A stretch of DNA of 64,000 nucleotides from Candidatus Melainabacteria bacterium (GTDB taxonomy: Bacteria; Cyanobacteriota; Vampirovibrionia; Obscuribacterales; Obscuribacteraceae), in contig JAFKGK010000014.1 in NCBI GenBank assembly GCA_017307165.1, positions 58,517-122,516 on the forward strand. The letters run 5' to 3'. Below, in pieces: positions 45,089 through 53,871 of the stretch. Both the position numbers and the translations under genes were made by a program. Numbering within the stretch: the first letter of the stretch is position 1; the number at the start of each line of letters is the position of its first letter. Under the pieces are notes generated by a model. It saw only the letters and a program-made list of their open reading frames with translations, did no database searches and was not told the DNA's origin.

Positions 45089-46252
45089 ATGACAAAAATC
45101 ATAATCGTCTTTGCTATTTTGATCGTAACCACACTAGGTCTGCTCTCCTATCAGATCAACAATCCCCTGTCTGACAAATTGACTCCTGACCAATGGTCTG
45201 ACACACCGGTATTCTCTCCAGACAACAAATACATTGCAGTCGAATACAGAAGCGACCTGAGCAGGCAGTGGGAGGAGAGTTTGTCTCATCGTCCTCTAGT
45301 CCAAATATTAGATCGCGCATTCGATAAGATAGATCCGATAATCAATCCGCGGGGCCATACTTTTATCCTCAACGCTCGCAATTACGCGATTGTCGGCCGC
45401 ATCAGAGGATTTGGTCCATATTGGATCGACAACGACACACTGAGTTGCCTAGGACCAGGCTCACAATTGTACTCGGTAAAAAATAAGCGATTTTTACCAG
45501 CTCAAAAGCAAATGCATTATTTTGAGGACAATCAACCATTTGTGAAGCACGAAAGGGTCGTTGACGCCAGGACAGGTAAAATTGTTTTTGATGCCGACTT
45601 AAATCAGGCATATGCTTATCTACCGCGCGGACATCACCTTATCCTGATCGAACCGACTTTAAAGGGCACCGTCACGACCGCACCCCAATCAAGCCTGCTA
45701 AAAATAATTGATCTCGACAAAGGTGATGTGAAATATTCCCAGATCATAAAGGCGAAGCCTGGCTTTGCATGCACAGTTGATGGTAGTCAAATTGCATATC
45801 AAGACGATAAGCTTAGAGTGATTGATTTGAAAGGGGAAAAAGAGATTTACTCGATCCCATTGCCACAAAGAGCTTATACAAAAATGGAGTTTGCTACAGA
45901 CGGCAAGCGCATCGCTCTCACCGACGACAAACATGCTATACACTTTTACGATCTTGAGACAGGCACGTTGATGTGCAAGATACAAGGTGACGATTACACA
46001 GAGATTACATGGCTCATGGATGATAGAGTCACATTAAAAGAGTCGCAAAAAATCGGCATTTTTTCCTTACAGGATGGCAGATTTTTGGGCGGAGAATCGT
46101 TTAGCGCGCGAAAAACTCCTGTGATATCTATGAATTCCAGAAAACTCTTTTATATCAATGCATATGATCGAGTGTCGTTACGCGGATTAAGTGTAGATCC
46201 CGTGACACAATCCATTACTGGCTGGTCTAATGCAAGTTCCTGGGTCCAGTGA
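45089..46252 (+). CDS. Membrane-anchored beta-propeller (WD40-like) protein
   Basis: One N-terminal helix (MTKIIIVFAILIVTTLGLLS) anchors a roughly 350-residue beta-rich domain. Repeating blades are recognisable from patterns such as TPVFSPDNKYIAVEYRSD, MEFATDGKRIALTDDKHAIH and FYDLETGTLMCKI, i.e. seven- or eight-bladed WD40/YVTN-like units with the D-G-x-x-(I/L)-A core. I choose ATG 45089 with GGCAGG five bases upstream; ATG 45053 would add 12 residues. The domain would face the periplasm. No enzymatic motif is visible. It stands alone. Confidence 0.7.
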   Translation: MTKIIIVFAILIVTTLGLLSYQINNPLSDKLTPDQWSDTPVFSPDNKYIAVEYRSDLSRQWEESLSHRPLVQILDRAFDKIDPIINPRGHTFILNARNYAIVGRIRGFGPYWIDNDTLSCLGPGSQLYSVKNKRFLPAQKQMHYFEDNQPFVKHERVVDARTGKIVFDADLNQAYAYLPRGHHLILIEPTLKGTVTTAPQSSLLKIIDLDKGDVKYSQIIKAKPGFACTVDGSQIAYQDDKLRVIDLKGEKEIYSIPLPQRAYTKMEFATDGKRIALTDDKHAIHFYDLETGTLMCKIQGDDYTEITWLMDDRVTLKESQKIGIFSLQDGRFLGGESFSARKTPVISMNSRKLFYINAYDRVSLRGLSVDPVTQSITGWSNASSWVQ

Positions 46253-46349
46253 GACGTCATCATAAACCTTGAGCGTTTGATAAGTAGACCAAACATGACT
46301 TAAATCATACAGCATCCAAAGCCCCATGCCTTGCAGTTTTTGCCAAGGT

Positions 46350-46970
46350 TTAGAGAAGGGAAATAATTTTCTCGATTTGCTTGCGATGGATTCTTTGATG
46401 CATTCCGGCTAAGGTTAGCCAACCATGGGCATTCAATTGACCAAACCACGGGTGTGGGAAAGTGGCTGATGGAAATGCACCTACATTTAGTGGTTTCATT
46501 TCAGCTATAAAGGTATCTGACATCTGTTTGAACTTGTTTATGATTTTTTGAGCATCAACATCCGGATTAGGCTTGACGTCTGCGGTTCCGCGAGGTGGTC
46601 GTTTGCTGCCACCATTTTTAGACAAGTCAACAATTACTTGCGTGATGCCGCCGCCAACTATTACTAGATGCTCAATAGTCATCGCAACCGACCAGTAGCG
46701 CGAACTATCCTCCAAACCCTTAAGACGTGGTATCAATCTGCGTTCAGTCAATAAATCAGGCTTCAGCTCAGCAATCAATGCGATAATTTTTTCAGTTTCC
46801 TTCGCAAAAACGTCGATTGCTTTTTCTTTCGATGTCAATTTTCGCAGCATCGGAAACATGATATATTTTGCCACCGCCAATTCAACCAAAGGCAAACCAG
46901 CTCCCGGCTTGTCGAGCTCTGGCTCTGGAGGTAAAGATGTGCTGGACATAGTTAAATCTCTCGTCTGCAT
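46350..46970 (-). CDS. DinB-superfamily protein
   Basis: This protein of about 206 residues is a four-helix DinB/YfiT-like protein. The metal-binding His pattern is visible in the helices: AMTIEHLVIVGGG and the C-terminal GWLTLAGMHQRIHRKQIEKI. The superfamily includes bacillithiol or mycothiol transferases and damage-inducible proteins of unknown function. The start ATG 46970 has AAGGT upstream; the longer frame overlaps the GNAT gene. It follows the GNAT gene leftward with a 31-bp gap in an operon divergent from an HxlR regulator. Confidence 0.72.
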   Translation of the reverse strand: MQTRDLTMSSTSLPPEPELDKPGAGLPLVELAVAKYIMFPMLRKLTSKEKAIDVFAKETEKIIALIAELKPDLLTERRLIPRLKGLEDSSRYWSVAMTIEHLVIVGGGITQVIVDLSKNGGSKRPPRGTADVKPNPDVDAQKIINKFKQMSDTFIAEMKPLNVGAFPSATFPHPWFGQLNAHGWLTLAGMHQRIHRKQIEKIISLL

Positions 46971-47001
46971 TTGACCTTGTTTTCTGTTCGAGATCTGCTC
47001 A

Positions 47002-47523
47002 CTACTTACTGAAATATTTGATGTATCCCCATACAGTAAAACCCGGGACAGGATCAAAATCGATTTCTGCAAAGCGCATATACCCGCGTCGCTCATACAT
47101 TGCTTTCGCTGTTTGCATCAGCACCGTGGTATGCAAAGTGATTGCCGCATAGCCAGCAGTTTTTGTTCTGTTCTCGCATTCATTTATCAAAAGTGAGGCT
47201 ATCCCGCCGTTCCGGCATTCTGGCAAAATTCCAAGCAAACGCATCTCAGGATAGGGATTTTGAAATTCAGCCTTACCAAATTTGCGATTATTGGGCTGGC
47301 AAAGAAGAACCGAGCCAACGATTTTGTCATCGATATCCACGACTATCCTTTGTACGGATTCGTCATTTAATAAAGTCTCGCTGGTACTGGCTTGATATAA
47401 GCTCCAGAAGCCAGGATCGGACTCCAGAGCATACTCGGAGTAAGAAGCCCTAAATATCTCAACGATCTCCGGACGTTCGACGGCAGTGGCTTCCCGAACG
47501 ATTGGATTAGCTTGCAAACTCAC
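47002..47523 (-). CDS. GNAT-family N-acetyltransferase
   Basis: This 173-residue protein has the GNAT core: strand beta4 with MRLLGILPECRNGGIASLLI, where RNGGIA (104-109) forms the acetyl-CoA pyrophosphate loop, then ENRTKTAGYAAITLHTT and the C-terminal AMYERRGYMRFAE. The substrate is unknown. It starts at GTG 47523 (AAGGA upstream), and is the first gene of the GNAT-DinB pair. The divergent HxlR gene and the double operator between them indicate regulation by that protein. Confidence 0.85.
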   Translation of the reverse strand: MSLQANPIVREATAVERPEIVEIFRASYSEYALESDPGFWSLYQASTSETLLNDESVQRIVVDIDDKIVGSVLLCQPNNRKFGKAEFQNPYPEMRLLGILPECRNGGIASLLINECENRTKTAGYAAITLHTTVLMQTAKAMYERRGYMRFAEIDFDPVPGFTVWGYIKYFSK

Positions 47524-47574
47524 TGCGACAGATCCTTATTGATTGTGTGCAACAAAGCCGATGACTCCATGCTA

Positions 47575-47627
47575 CTTGCATTTTGCAACTAACTCAATAA
47601 TAGCAGCAGCCACTTGCGTTTTGCAAG
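47575..47627. promoter_or_regulatory. Twin operators in the HxlR/GNAT divergent region
   Basis: CTTGCATTTTGCAAC (47575-47589) and CTTGCGTTTTGCAAG (47613-47627) are two near-identical palindromic sites 38 bp apart. Their shared core is CTTGC-N5-GCAA. They are probable binding sites for the adjacent HxlR-type regulator. Confidence 0.65.
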
Positions 47628-47649
47628 CGGATTGCTAGAATGGCAATAT

Positions 47650-48096
47650 ATGGCAGACTCAAAAGATATCTCTCGCTCGCCTTGCGTGATTGGCAATTTT
47701 CTTGACATTCTGGGGGATCGTTGGACGCTCCTCCTAATCCGAGACATCTTATATTTTGGCAAACATGAGTTTAAGGAGTTTTTGTCCAGCCCCGAATCCA
47801 TTGCCACCAACATTCTCTCTGATCGGCTCAAACGGCTCACCTCTGCTGGGATTATCGCGGAGATTTCCCACCCTACCAATAAGTCCAGAAAGCTTTACTA
47901 CCTGACGAAAAAAGGAAAAGACTTGCTGCCGATTCTTGGCGAGATCGCAGTCTGGGGCGAGAAACATTTGCCTTGCCGAAAAGAGATGAATCCTCTTTTT
48001 GAACGCATTCACAGCACAGGACCAGAGTTACTTCGCAAACAGATTTTAGAGTCACATGAGGCATGGGAAAAAGCCAATTTGAAGACAAGGGAGTGA
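47650..48096 (+). CDS. HxlR-family transcriptional regulator
   Basis: This winged-helix protein has the family hallmarks: C12 near the N-terminus (SRSPCVIGNFLDILGDRWTL), the block LLIRDILYFGKHEFKEFLS, the recognition region ATNILSDRLKRLTSAGII and the wing KSRKLYYLTKKGKDLLPILG. HxlR/MarR-like members sense aldehydes, quinones or oxidation, often through a conserved N-terminal Cys. The start ATG 47650 is preferred over 47614, which lies in the operator. It is divergent from the GNAT gene and probably controls that pair and itself. Confidence 0.87.
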   Translation: MADSKDISRSPCVIGNFLDILGDRWTLLLIRDILYFGKHEFKEFLSSPESIATNILSDRLKRLTSAGIIAEISHPTNKSRKLYYLTKKGKDLLPILGEIAVWGEKHLPCRKEMNPLFERIHSTGPELLRKQILESHEAWEKANLKTRE

Positions 48097-48168
48097 GAAT
48101 GTCATTGCTGTACTCGAAGTGAGCAAAAAGCTAAACTGATTGCCCACGCTTGCCTGAGAGGTATCCCG

Positions 48169-48597
48169 ATGAAACCCACTGCCCTGACCGAGGCGCACCA
48201 CTACAAATGCTGGACCGAGGTGACCTTGCGCTTTGGTGATACCGATGCCCTGGGTCACGTCAACAATGCAGTGTTTGCTACGATGTTCGAGCAAGGCCGG
48301 ACGACAGCCATCTTTAACGGGGTGGAGTCGCTGAGCGAGCCAGGCACCACTTTTGTCCTGGCCAGTCTCAAGCTAGATTTTTTGGAGGAAATGCATTTTC
48401 CTGGTACGGTGCGCGTAGGGACGCGGATAGCATCTTTTGGGCGGAGCTCGCTCAAAATCAATCAGGCATTGTTTCTCAATGAGAAATGTTGTGCGGTGTC
48501 GGAGGAGATCATCGTATTGATCGATCTAGAGACTCGCAAATCGACGCCGATCAGCGATGCAACCAGGGCGACTATCGAAAGGATCGTGAGGATTTAG
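48169..48597 (+). CDS. Hotdog-fold acyl-CoA thioesterase (4HBT type)
   Basis: This 142-residue protein has the 4HBT signature VTLRFGDTDALGHVNNAVF, with D24 or D26 as the catalytic acid and H30-N32 in the loop, and the later strand FVLASLKLDFLEEMHFPGTV. Members hydrolyse acyl-CoA thioesters and act as dimers or tetramers in the cytoplasm. It starts at ATG 48169 with AGAGGT upstream. It is on the same strand as the HxlR gene but 72 bp away, and likely independent. Confidence 0.85.
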   Translation: MKPTALTEAHHYKCWTEVTLRFGDTDALGHVNNAVFATMFEQGRTTAIFNGVESLSEPGTTFVLASLKLDFLEEMHFPGTVRVGTRIASFGRSSLKINQALFLNEKCCAVSEEIIVLIDLETRKSTPISDATRATIERIVRI

Positions 48598-48624
48598 CCT
48601 TGTAACGAAAGGTAAACACCTCGG

Positions 48625-48653
48625 TTGACGACCTAGACCGACCGGTCTAATAT
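48625..48653 (+). promoter_or_regulatory. Promoter with a TetR-type operator upstream of the SDR gene
   Basis: TTGACG (48625-48630) and TAATAT (48648-48653) are 17 bp apart. Between them lies the perfect inverted repeat TAGACC-N4-GGTCTA (48634-48649). It resembles the palindromes bound by NemR-type TetR regulators. No such regulator is adjacent. Confidence 0.7.
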
Positions 48654-48717
48654 ATCAACATTCACTGCGACCCGACGTCTGGGTCCAATCCAAACATCAC
48701 ACACAGAGGTCCACACC

Positions 48718-49497
48718 ATGTCACCAGCACAAACAGCAGTCAAAGCAGCAGCAATCCCCAAACGACTCACCGACAAAGTAGCTGTAGTTACCGGCGGATC
48801 TCGCGGTATCGGCGCCGCCATTGCACAGCGCCTCGCAGCAGAGGGCGCAACCGTCATCCTCACTTATAGCGCCAGCGCCAATGCAGCCGAAAAAGTCGTC
48901 AGCGAAATCACAGCTCAGGGCTCCAAAGCAGTCGCCGTCAAGGCCGATATTGCATCCGAGCAAGACACTGCTGCCTTGCTTGCCGAGATCAAAAAGCATG
49001 GCAAGATCGATATCCTCGTCAACAATGCCGCAGTTTTTGAAGGCGGCCCTATCGACCAGATCACCCTCGATCAATACGACCGTGTTTTTGGCGTCAACGT
49101 CCGCGGCCTTGTTGCCACCACCATTGCCACCTTGCCATACATCAATGATGGCGGTCGCATTATCAATATCTCGTCCGGCGCAGCCCGCGCCAGCCTGGCA
49201 AGCTTTGGCATCTACTCGGCCACCAAGGGCGCTCTCGAGACCTTGACTCGCGTTTGGGCACAAGACCTCGGCAAGCGTCAGATCACCGTTAATGCCGTCG
49301 CTCCTGGTGTCACCGTCACCGACATGATGGAAAACGGCCTCCCCAAAGAAGCCCAGCAAGCCATGGCCGCCAAGACTGCTCTCGGTCGCCTTGGTCAGCC
49401 TGACGATATTGCTGACGCTGTGGCCTTTCTTGCATCTAACGATGCCCGCTGGGTCACTGGCAAGACTATCGACGCCGATGGTGGCTTGACTTTCTAG
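48718..49497 (+). CDS. SDR-family oxidoreductase (3-oxoacyl-ACP reductase-like)
   Basis: TGGSRGIG (25-32), NNAA (102-105), the catalytic S152/S153, Y166 and K170 (GIYSATKGALETL) and the C-terminal VTGKTIDADGGLTF are all present. This is a classical tetrameric SDR. The pattern AVAPGVTVTDMM and the lack of fatty-acid genes nearby suggest a role in reducing a carbonyl compound and not lipid synthesis. The strong promoter with a TetR-type palindrome suggests induction by a reactive electrophile. It stands alone and is convergent with the efflux operon. Confidence 0.88.
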   Translation: MSPAQTAVKAAAIPKRLTDKVAVVTGGSRGIGAAIAQRLAAEGATVILTYSASANAAEKVVSEITAQGSKAVAVKADIASEQDTAALLAEIKKHGKIDILVNNAAVFEGGPIDQITLDQYDRVFGVNVRGLVATTIATLPYINDGGRIINISSGAARASLASFGIYSATKGALETLTRVWAQDLGKRQITVNAVAPGVTVTDMMENGLPKEAQQAMAAKTALGRLGQPDDIADAVAFLASNDARWVTGKTIDADGGLTF

Positions 49498-49577
49498 TCA
49501 AACCTGAGGATTAGATCTTTTCGAGACGCACTAGCAAGCGCAACCACACCCTAAAACTCTCCGCACCAATCATGCTA

Positions 49578-51164
49578 TCAAGCATCGGCCGCGGGGAGTT
49601 TTTCGGGTAAAGGGACCTTGGTCATCATTGCCACCGCCAGTAGGCTCACTACGCAGACCCATGCCAGGGTCATAAAACAGTCATTGCATGCCAGAGTCAG
49701 AGCTTGCTGCTTGAGATTTTTGACAGTCAAACCCATTGCAATGCTCGCAGCATTGCCGACGCTAGCGGCCTGAGGCATCACTGCAGTACCCAGATGTTGC
49801 ACTCTTTGCTCTAGATCGTCAAACCAGGCCGATCCTGAGGCCAATTGAGTCTGCCAAAAATGCTCCCGCACCAACAGATACCTGCGCAAAGCAGATACTG
49901 CCGATGCACTGCCAAAGAGCCTGACCGCTTGAAAAAATGCACCCTGACAATAAGCCCCAGCACGATTGCGATAGGCGCCAGTCATACGACCCTCAAAAAC
50001 GATACCGCTCATAGTGCCCATTGCGACCATGCATATGCCTATCGCACCACACATCTGCGCTGGCACAAAGTCAATACCGATCCAAGTCACTAGCGAGTGC
50101 GCATCGTAAAAATTGCACAAAGCCAATATCGCAAAACCGATCATGAGCATGAGTCGCAGATCATATTTTTTGAGCAGGTAGGCGCACAAAGGCATGGCAA
50201 TCAAAAATGGCCCCATTGACAGCATAAACAGATTGCCCAATTCGGTAGATCGATATTGATGCACTGTCTGCAAAAAAGTAGGGATGATAAGGCTAATACG
50301 GAGCAACATGGTTCTAAAAGTAACGAGCAGCACGGCAAGCAACAAGAGGTTGCGGCCGCGTAGATAGCTAAAATCCAGGTGTGGATTGGGCTTGTAACTA
50401 CGCCGCACAAAGGCCGCGATTAGCAAAAATGCGCCGCCGATAAATAGTCCATTTATGAGACCGTTATTAAACCAATCCAGCCTCTCACCCTGGTCGAGAG
50501 CTATATAAAAGAGTGTGAGCGAGCAGGCCATGTACATGATGCCGCGATAGCTAAACTTGGGCAATAGCTCGTGCTGAGGTGTGTGAGTGATACCAAAATA
50601 GACGCAAACTAAAAAAGGAAAGGCCACTAGAGCTTGATTCCAAAAAAGCCACTGCCAGGAGAGATTGTCGATGTAAAAACTCTCCAGTGACTGCACTATG
50701 TGATTGGTGCCTAACAGGTCAAAATTGTAAGCAGCGATACCGTAGGTCACTAGTGATAGTGGCAGGTTGCGCGTGATAAAGCTCAGACAGAGCGGATAAA
50801 ATGTGCCAGCGGCCAGTCCTGCCACCACCAGCAAGGTGAGGATGGGCACTATATGTGGCAGCAAAGGCAAGAGCAGCATCGTCAGAGCAAACACGCCTCC
50901 GGCAAACACCAATACGCGCCTATGGCCAAAACGCGCCGCCAGCATGATGGAGATTGGTCCCATAAACATCTGGGCGGCATTAAAAGCGGTCGGCACATAA
51001 GCAGCGTCGTCTATACCAAGATGCCAGGCGCCGCGGAGGTCTTCGAGGCCAACCGATAGCATGCCGGAGGTCAAAGACGACAGGATGGCTGCCAGCGAAA
51101 CCGCCACGATCCCCACCAGTGCATGCTGCGGACGGATTGGTTTCTCGGCTTTAATAGGCGTCAT
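49578..51164 (-). CDS. MFS drug efflux transporter, DHA2 (EmrB/QacA-like, 14-helix) type
   Basis: This 528-residue protein has about 14 predicted membrane helices and the MFS loop pattern ISIMLAARFGHRRVLVFAGG between helices 2 and 3. It is an inner-membrane proton antiporter of the EmrB class. Its ATG overlaps the stop of the upstream membrane-fusion gene (ATGA), so translation is coupled. With the membrane fusion protein and the TolC-like gene upstream it forms a complete tripartite pump. Substrates are unknown. Confidence 0.88.
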   Translation of the reverse strand: MTPIKAEKPIRPQHALVGIVAVSLAAILSSLTSGMLSVGLEDLRGAWHLGIDDAAYVPTAFNAAQMFMGPISIMLAARFGHRRVLVFAGGVFALTMLLLPLLPHIVPILTLLVVAGLAAGTFYPLCLSFITRNLPLSLVTYGIAAYNFDLLGTNHIVQSLESFYIDNLSWQWLFWNQALVAFPFLVCVYFGITHTPQHELLPKFSYRGIMYMACSLTLFYIALDQGERLDWFNNGLINGLFIGGAFLLIAAFVRRSYKPNPHLDFSYLRGRNLLLLAVLLVTFRTMLLRISLIIPTFLQTVHQYRSTELGNLFMLSMGPFLIAMPLCAYLLKKYDLRLMLMIGFAILALCNFYDAHSLVTWIGIDFVPAQMCGAIGICMVAMGTMSGIVFEGRMTGAYRNRAGAYCQGAFFQAVRLFGSASAVSALRRYLLVREHFWQTQLASGSAWFDDLEQRVQHLGTAVMPQAASVGNAASIAMGLTVKNLKQQALTLACNDCFMTLAWVCVVSLLAVAMMTKVPLPEKLPAADA

Positions 51165-52513
51165 CGGCGGTTGGTCCAGACTTTTGTGATGACAGTCATG
51201 CCGGGCTTGATGCGATTGATCGAGTTTTGATCCTTTTCAAATACGATCTTTATCGGGATACGCTGGGTGATTTTTGTGAAATTGCCAGAGGGATTGTCGG
51301 GTGGGAGGAGGGCAAACTGAGCCTCGCTGGCTGGAGAAAGCGATTGAACATGACCTTGAAGTGTCGCGCCACCAAGAGCATCGACACTGACTGAGGCCTT
51401 GTCACCTACGGCTATGTGTCGCATCTGTGTCTCGCGATAGTTTGCTATTACCCATGGTATCGCCGAGACTATCGTAATCACTTGCGTACCAGCGTTTACT
51501 TCTTGGCCAGCACGCACTCGGCGCTCACTCAGAGTGCCGTCGACCGGCGCATAGATCTTTGTATAATCCAGCTCGACGAGGGCTTCGCGATAAGCAGCCT
51601 GAGCACTTTCCAAATCGGCTTTGGCCTGCTGGAGTTGAGCTGAGAGTACCAATTTTTCTCTTTGCTCGGTGAGCAATGCAGATTTTTTACTATCCAATGC
51701 ATACCGTGACTGAGCAGTACTGGCGCGGGCTGCGGCAAATTGCTCGCGCTGGCGCTTGACCTCGTGCTTGCGCTGGTCGACAAGGCGATCCAGCCTCAAG
51801 ATCTCAGCTTTATCTGCAGCCACCAGAGCTCTGGCGCGATCGTGGTCTGCCACCACTTGCTCGACGGTCTGGCGAGTGGCAGCATCGTCGTTAAAAAGCT
51901 CTTCCTGGCGTGCCTTCTCTTGGGAGGCTCGCAGCAACAAGGCCTCATCAGCATTCAATTTTTCCTGTGCCTGCACCTTCTGCGCTTGCGCTTCCTCGCG
52001 GGCACTTTCTGCTGCTGATACCAGGGCGGACTCGGACTCGGCAGTCGCGGATTGTCGATCGACATCTTGCACGCTGGCGGATTGCAAATAGCCCGCACCC
52101 TGGATCTTGGAATCCTGCACGGCGAGCTGGTGCTCGATAGTCTTGATGGTGGCGAGAGCACGATCGCATTGAGCTTTTGTGCGTTCGACGCGGGCACGAT
52201 AGTCGTCGTCGCGCAGCCTAAACAGCAATTGGCCCTTTTTGACGGCCTGGTAGTCGTCGATCAATACCTCAGCAACCGTCCCGGATACCTTAGTGCTCAA
52301 AGGCGTGACATCGGACCGGATATAGGCGTCGTTGGTAGTTTCGACGGCGTTCATGCCGTCCCAGAGCTTCCAATCATATGCATACAGGATGACTAAAAAT
52401 ACAGTGACAAAAAGCACCAGCAGTGGTATGAGATCGCTGGGGATCTTGGTAAAAATGCGCCTGACACCATTAGTGGTGCCGCTAATGGTGCTGGTATTTT
52501 CTGGCTCGCTCAT
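51161..52513 (-). CDS. Membrane fusion protein (HlyD/EmrA-type)
   Basis: It has one N-terminal membrane helix (about 28-48). The first half-lipoyl segment is STKVSGTVAEVLIDDYQAVK, and a long alpha-helical hairpin (about 105-320; rich in Ala, Glu, Gln and Arg) follows. The second half reads LDYTKIYAPVDGTLSERRVR and GQEVNAGTQVITIVSAIPW, then the beta-barrel part. This is the periplasmic adaptor linking the inner-membrane MFS protein to the outer-membrane factor. It overlaps both neighbours by 4 bp. The helical hairpin is longer than in small MFPs, as in EmrA. Confidence 0.9.
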   Translation of the reverse strand: MSEPENTSTISGTTNGVRRIFTKIPSDLIPLLVLFVTVFLVILYAYDWKLWDGMNAVETTNDAYIRSDVTPLSTKVSGTVAEVLIDDYQAVKKGQLLFRLRDDDYRARVERTKAQCDRALATIKTIEHQLAVQDSKIQGAGYLQSASVQDVDRQSATAESESALVSAAESAREEAQAQKVQAQEKLNADEALLLRASQEKARQEELFNDDAATRQTVEQVVADHDRARALVAADKAEILRLDRLVDQRKHEVKRQREQFAAARASTAQSRYALDSKKSALLTEQREKLVLSAQLQQAKADLESAQAAYREALVELDYTKIYAPVDGTLSERRVRAGQEVNAGTQVITIVSAIPWVIANYRETQMRHIAVGDKASVSVDALGGATLQGHVQSLSPASEAQFALLPPDNPSGNFTKITQRIPIKIVFEKDQNSINRIKPGMTVITKVWTNRR

Positions 52514-53871
52514 TGCTCTCCTTGCCTCGGATCACGACCGAGTGCCAGATCCCAGTCTACTTGGGCTTCGGCATAGTGGACCTTGGCTTTTACGTTAAAG
52601 GTGATCGCCTCACTGTAGTTAGATTGCGCTTCGGTGACGTCTTTCATGAGAGATGATCCTGCTTTGTATCGTTTGGTGAGTACGCGCAGATTTTCGGCCG
52701 AGCTGGATTCTTCGAGTTCGGCGGCCTTGAGCTCTTTTTCGATCAGGAGCAAAGCTCGACGCGCGTTGTCGGCCTCGATCGAGACTTTGTCGCGCAAGTC
52801 GGCAAGCGCTATCTCGGACTGGCGTCTTTGGCGTTCGGCGATCTTGGCGACTTCGAGACGGCGGCCCCAGTCCCATGGCTCCCAGGTGCTCAAAAAGCCT
52901 ACAGAGAGGAACGTCTTGGGCAATGTGATATCCAGACGGTGCGAAAAGATGCCGGTGGCGCCGACGCTAATATCCGGGATGTAACGCGAGACTTCAATCT
53001 TTTGTTTGAGCCGAAATTGCTTGACCTGAGCGTCATTTTGATGCAGCTCGGGACGGTCGGCGAAGGCGCGGGTGGTAGCAAGTGCCTGGGTGTAGACCGG
53101 GGATGGTGGCAATATATTGGATGGCTTGCCGCGGTCCTGCAATTCGAGTACATCAAAATCGCGGTCGACGGGACGGGCAAGCAGCCTGTTAAAGGTTTGT
53201 TTGAGTGTAATGAGATCGTCGCGGTCCTTGTCGAGGTCGTAGTCGGCGTGGGCGACTTTGGCGCGGATGAGGGAGGAGTCGACGTGGAGCGCGGAGCCGG
53301 CGCGTTCTGCAGCGGTGACATATTTTTCGAGCTGCTCGAGAAAGGCAAGATTGCTTTCGCGGCTCTTTATCGAGGCCTTGAGGGCAACTATGTTGAGGTA
53401 AGTCTTTTTAAGGGTGGCGATGGTTTGCTGCATCGTCAATCGGAGCTGCTCTTTGCTGACTTTTACGGCCAGACCTGCTTCTTTCACCTGCATATCGGTC
53501 CGGTAAAGCTGGGTTATAGGCTGAAAAACACCAGGCAAAACAGCAAAATTGGCGCCGTGGGGCTGAGTGACTTGTTCTCCCCAGAAGGTGAGGGCGCTGA
53601 TCTTAGGATAACGGGTGGCAATAATTGACTTGAGGGCGGCTTCGGAACGCGAAACCTCCAAGCGAGCGCGCTTTATGTCGCGATTTTGCGTTAAGGCCAG
53701 GGATTGGGATTGATCGAGGGTGAGGGTCTCGGCGATGGTGGCGCGGAGGGGTTGGAGCTCTGCCTGGCTGGGCGCGGGCTCGGCAGCAATGGCCGACAAA
53801 TGAGTGCCTGTGACCGTCCCAGCTGCGATGAGCAGTACAGAGAGGCGAGTTAATGAGGTCGGCAAGGGCAT
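52510..53871 (-). CDS. TolC-like outer membrane efflux protein
   Basis: It has a signal peptide (MPLPTSLTRLSVLLIAAGTV, then SAIAA) and the twofold OEP repeat: TLDQSQSLALTQNRDIKRAR and AALKSIIATRYPKISALTFW in the first half, then LATTRAFADRPELHQNDAQV with QKIEVSRYIPDISVGATGIF, and LTKRYKAGSSLMKDVTEAQS in the second. The protein forms the trimeric channel through the outer membrane. It is the first gene of the efflux operon, with a recognisable promoter and direct repeats upstream. Its presence shows that the organism has an outer membrane. Confidence 0.9.
   Translation of the reverse strand: MPLPTSLTRLSVLLIAAGTVTGTHLSAIAAEPAPSQAELQPLRATIAETLTLDQSQSLALTQNRDIKRARLEVSRSEAALKSIIATRYPKISALTFWGEQVTQPHGANFAVLPGVFQPITQLYRTDMQVKEAGLAVKVSKEQLRLTMQQTIATLKKTYLNIVALKASIKSRESNLAFLEQLEKYVTAAERAGSALHVDSSLIRAKVAHADYDLDKDRDDLITLKQTFNRLLARPVDRDFDVLELQDRGKPSNILPPSPVYTQALATTRAFADRPELHQNDAQVKQFRLKQKIEVSRYIPDISVGATGIFSHRLDITLPKTFLSVGFLSTWEPWDWGRRLEVAKIAERQRRQSEIALADLRDKVSIEADNARRALLLIEKELKAAELEESSSAENLRVLTKRYKAGSSLMKDVTEAQSNYSEAITFNVKAKVHYAEAQVDWDLALGRDPRQGEQ

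Noticed and set aside
46300..46350. CCTTG/CAAGG hairpin between the beta-propeller and DinB genes as a terminator
   Set aside because: The stem has a mismatch and no T-tract follows in either direction, so support is too weak.
48721..49359. A 212-codon minus-strand frame opposite the SDR gene
   Set aside because: The SDR reading has all catalytic motifs; the antisense product is Cys/Gly/Asp-rich noise.
52828..53628. A 266-codon plus-strand frame opposite the TolC-like gene
   Set aside because: It lies inside a gene with unmistakable outer-membrane-factor repeats, and the antisense product has Gly/Val-rich composition without motifs.
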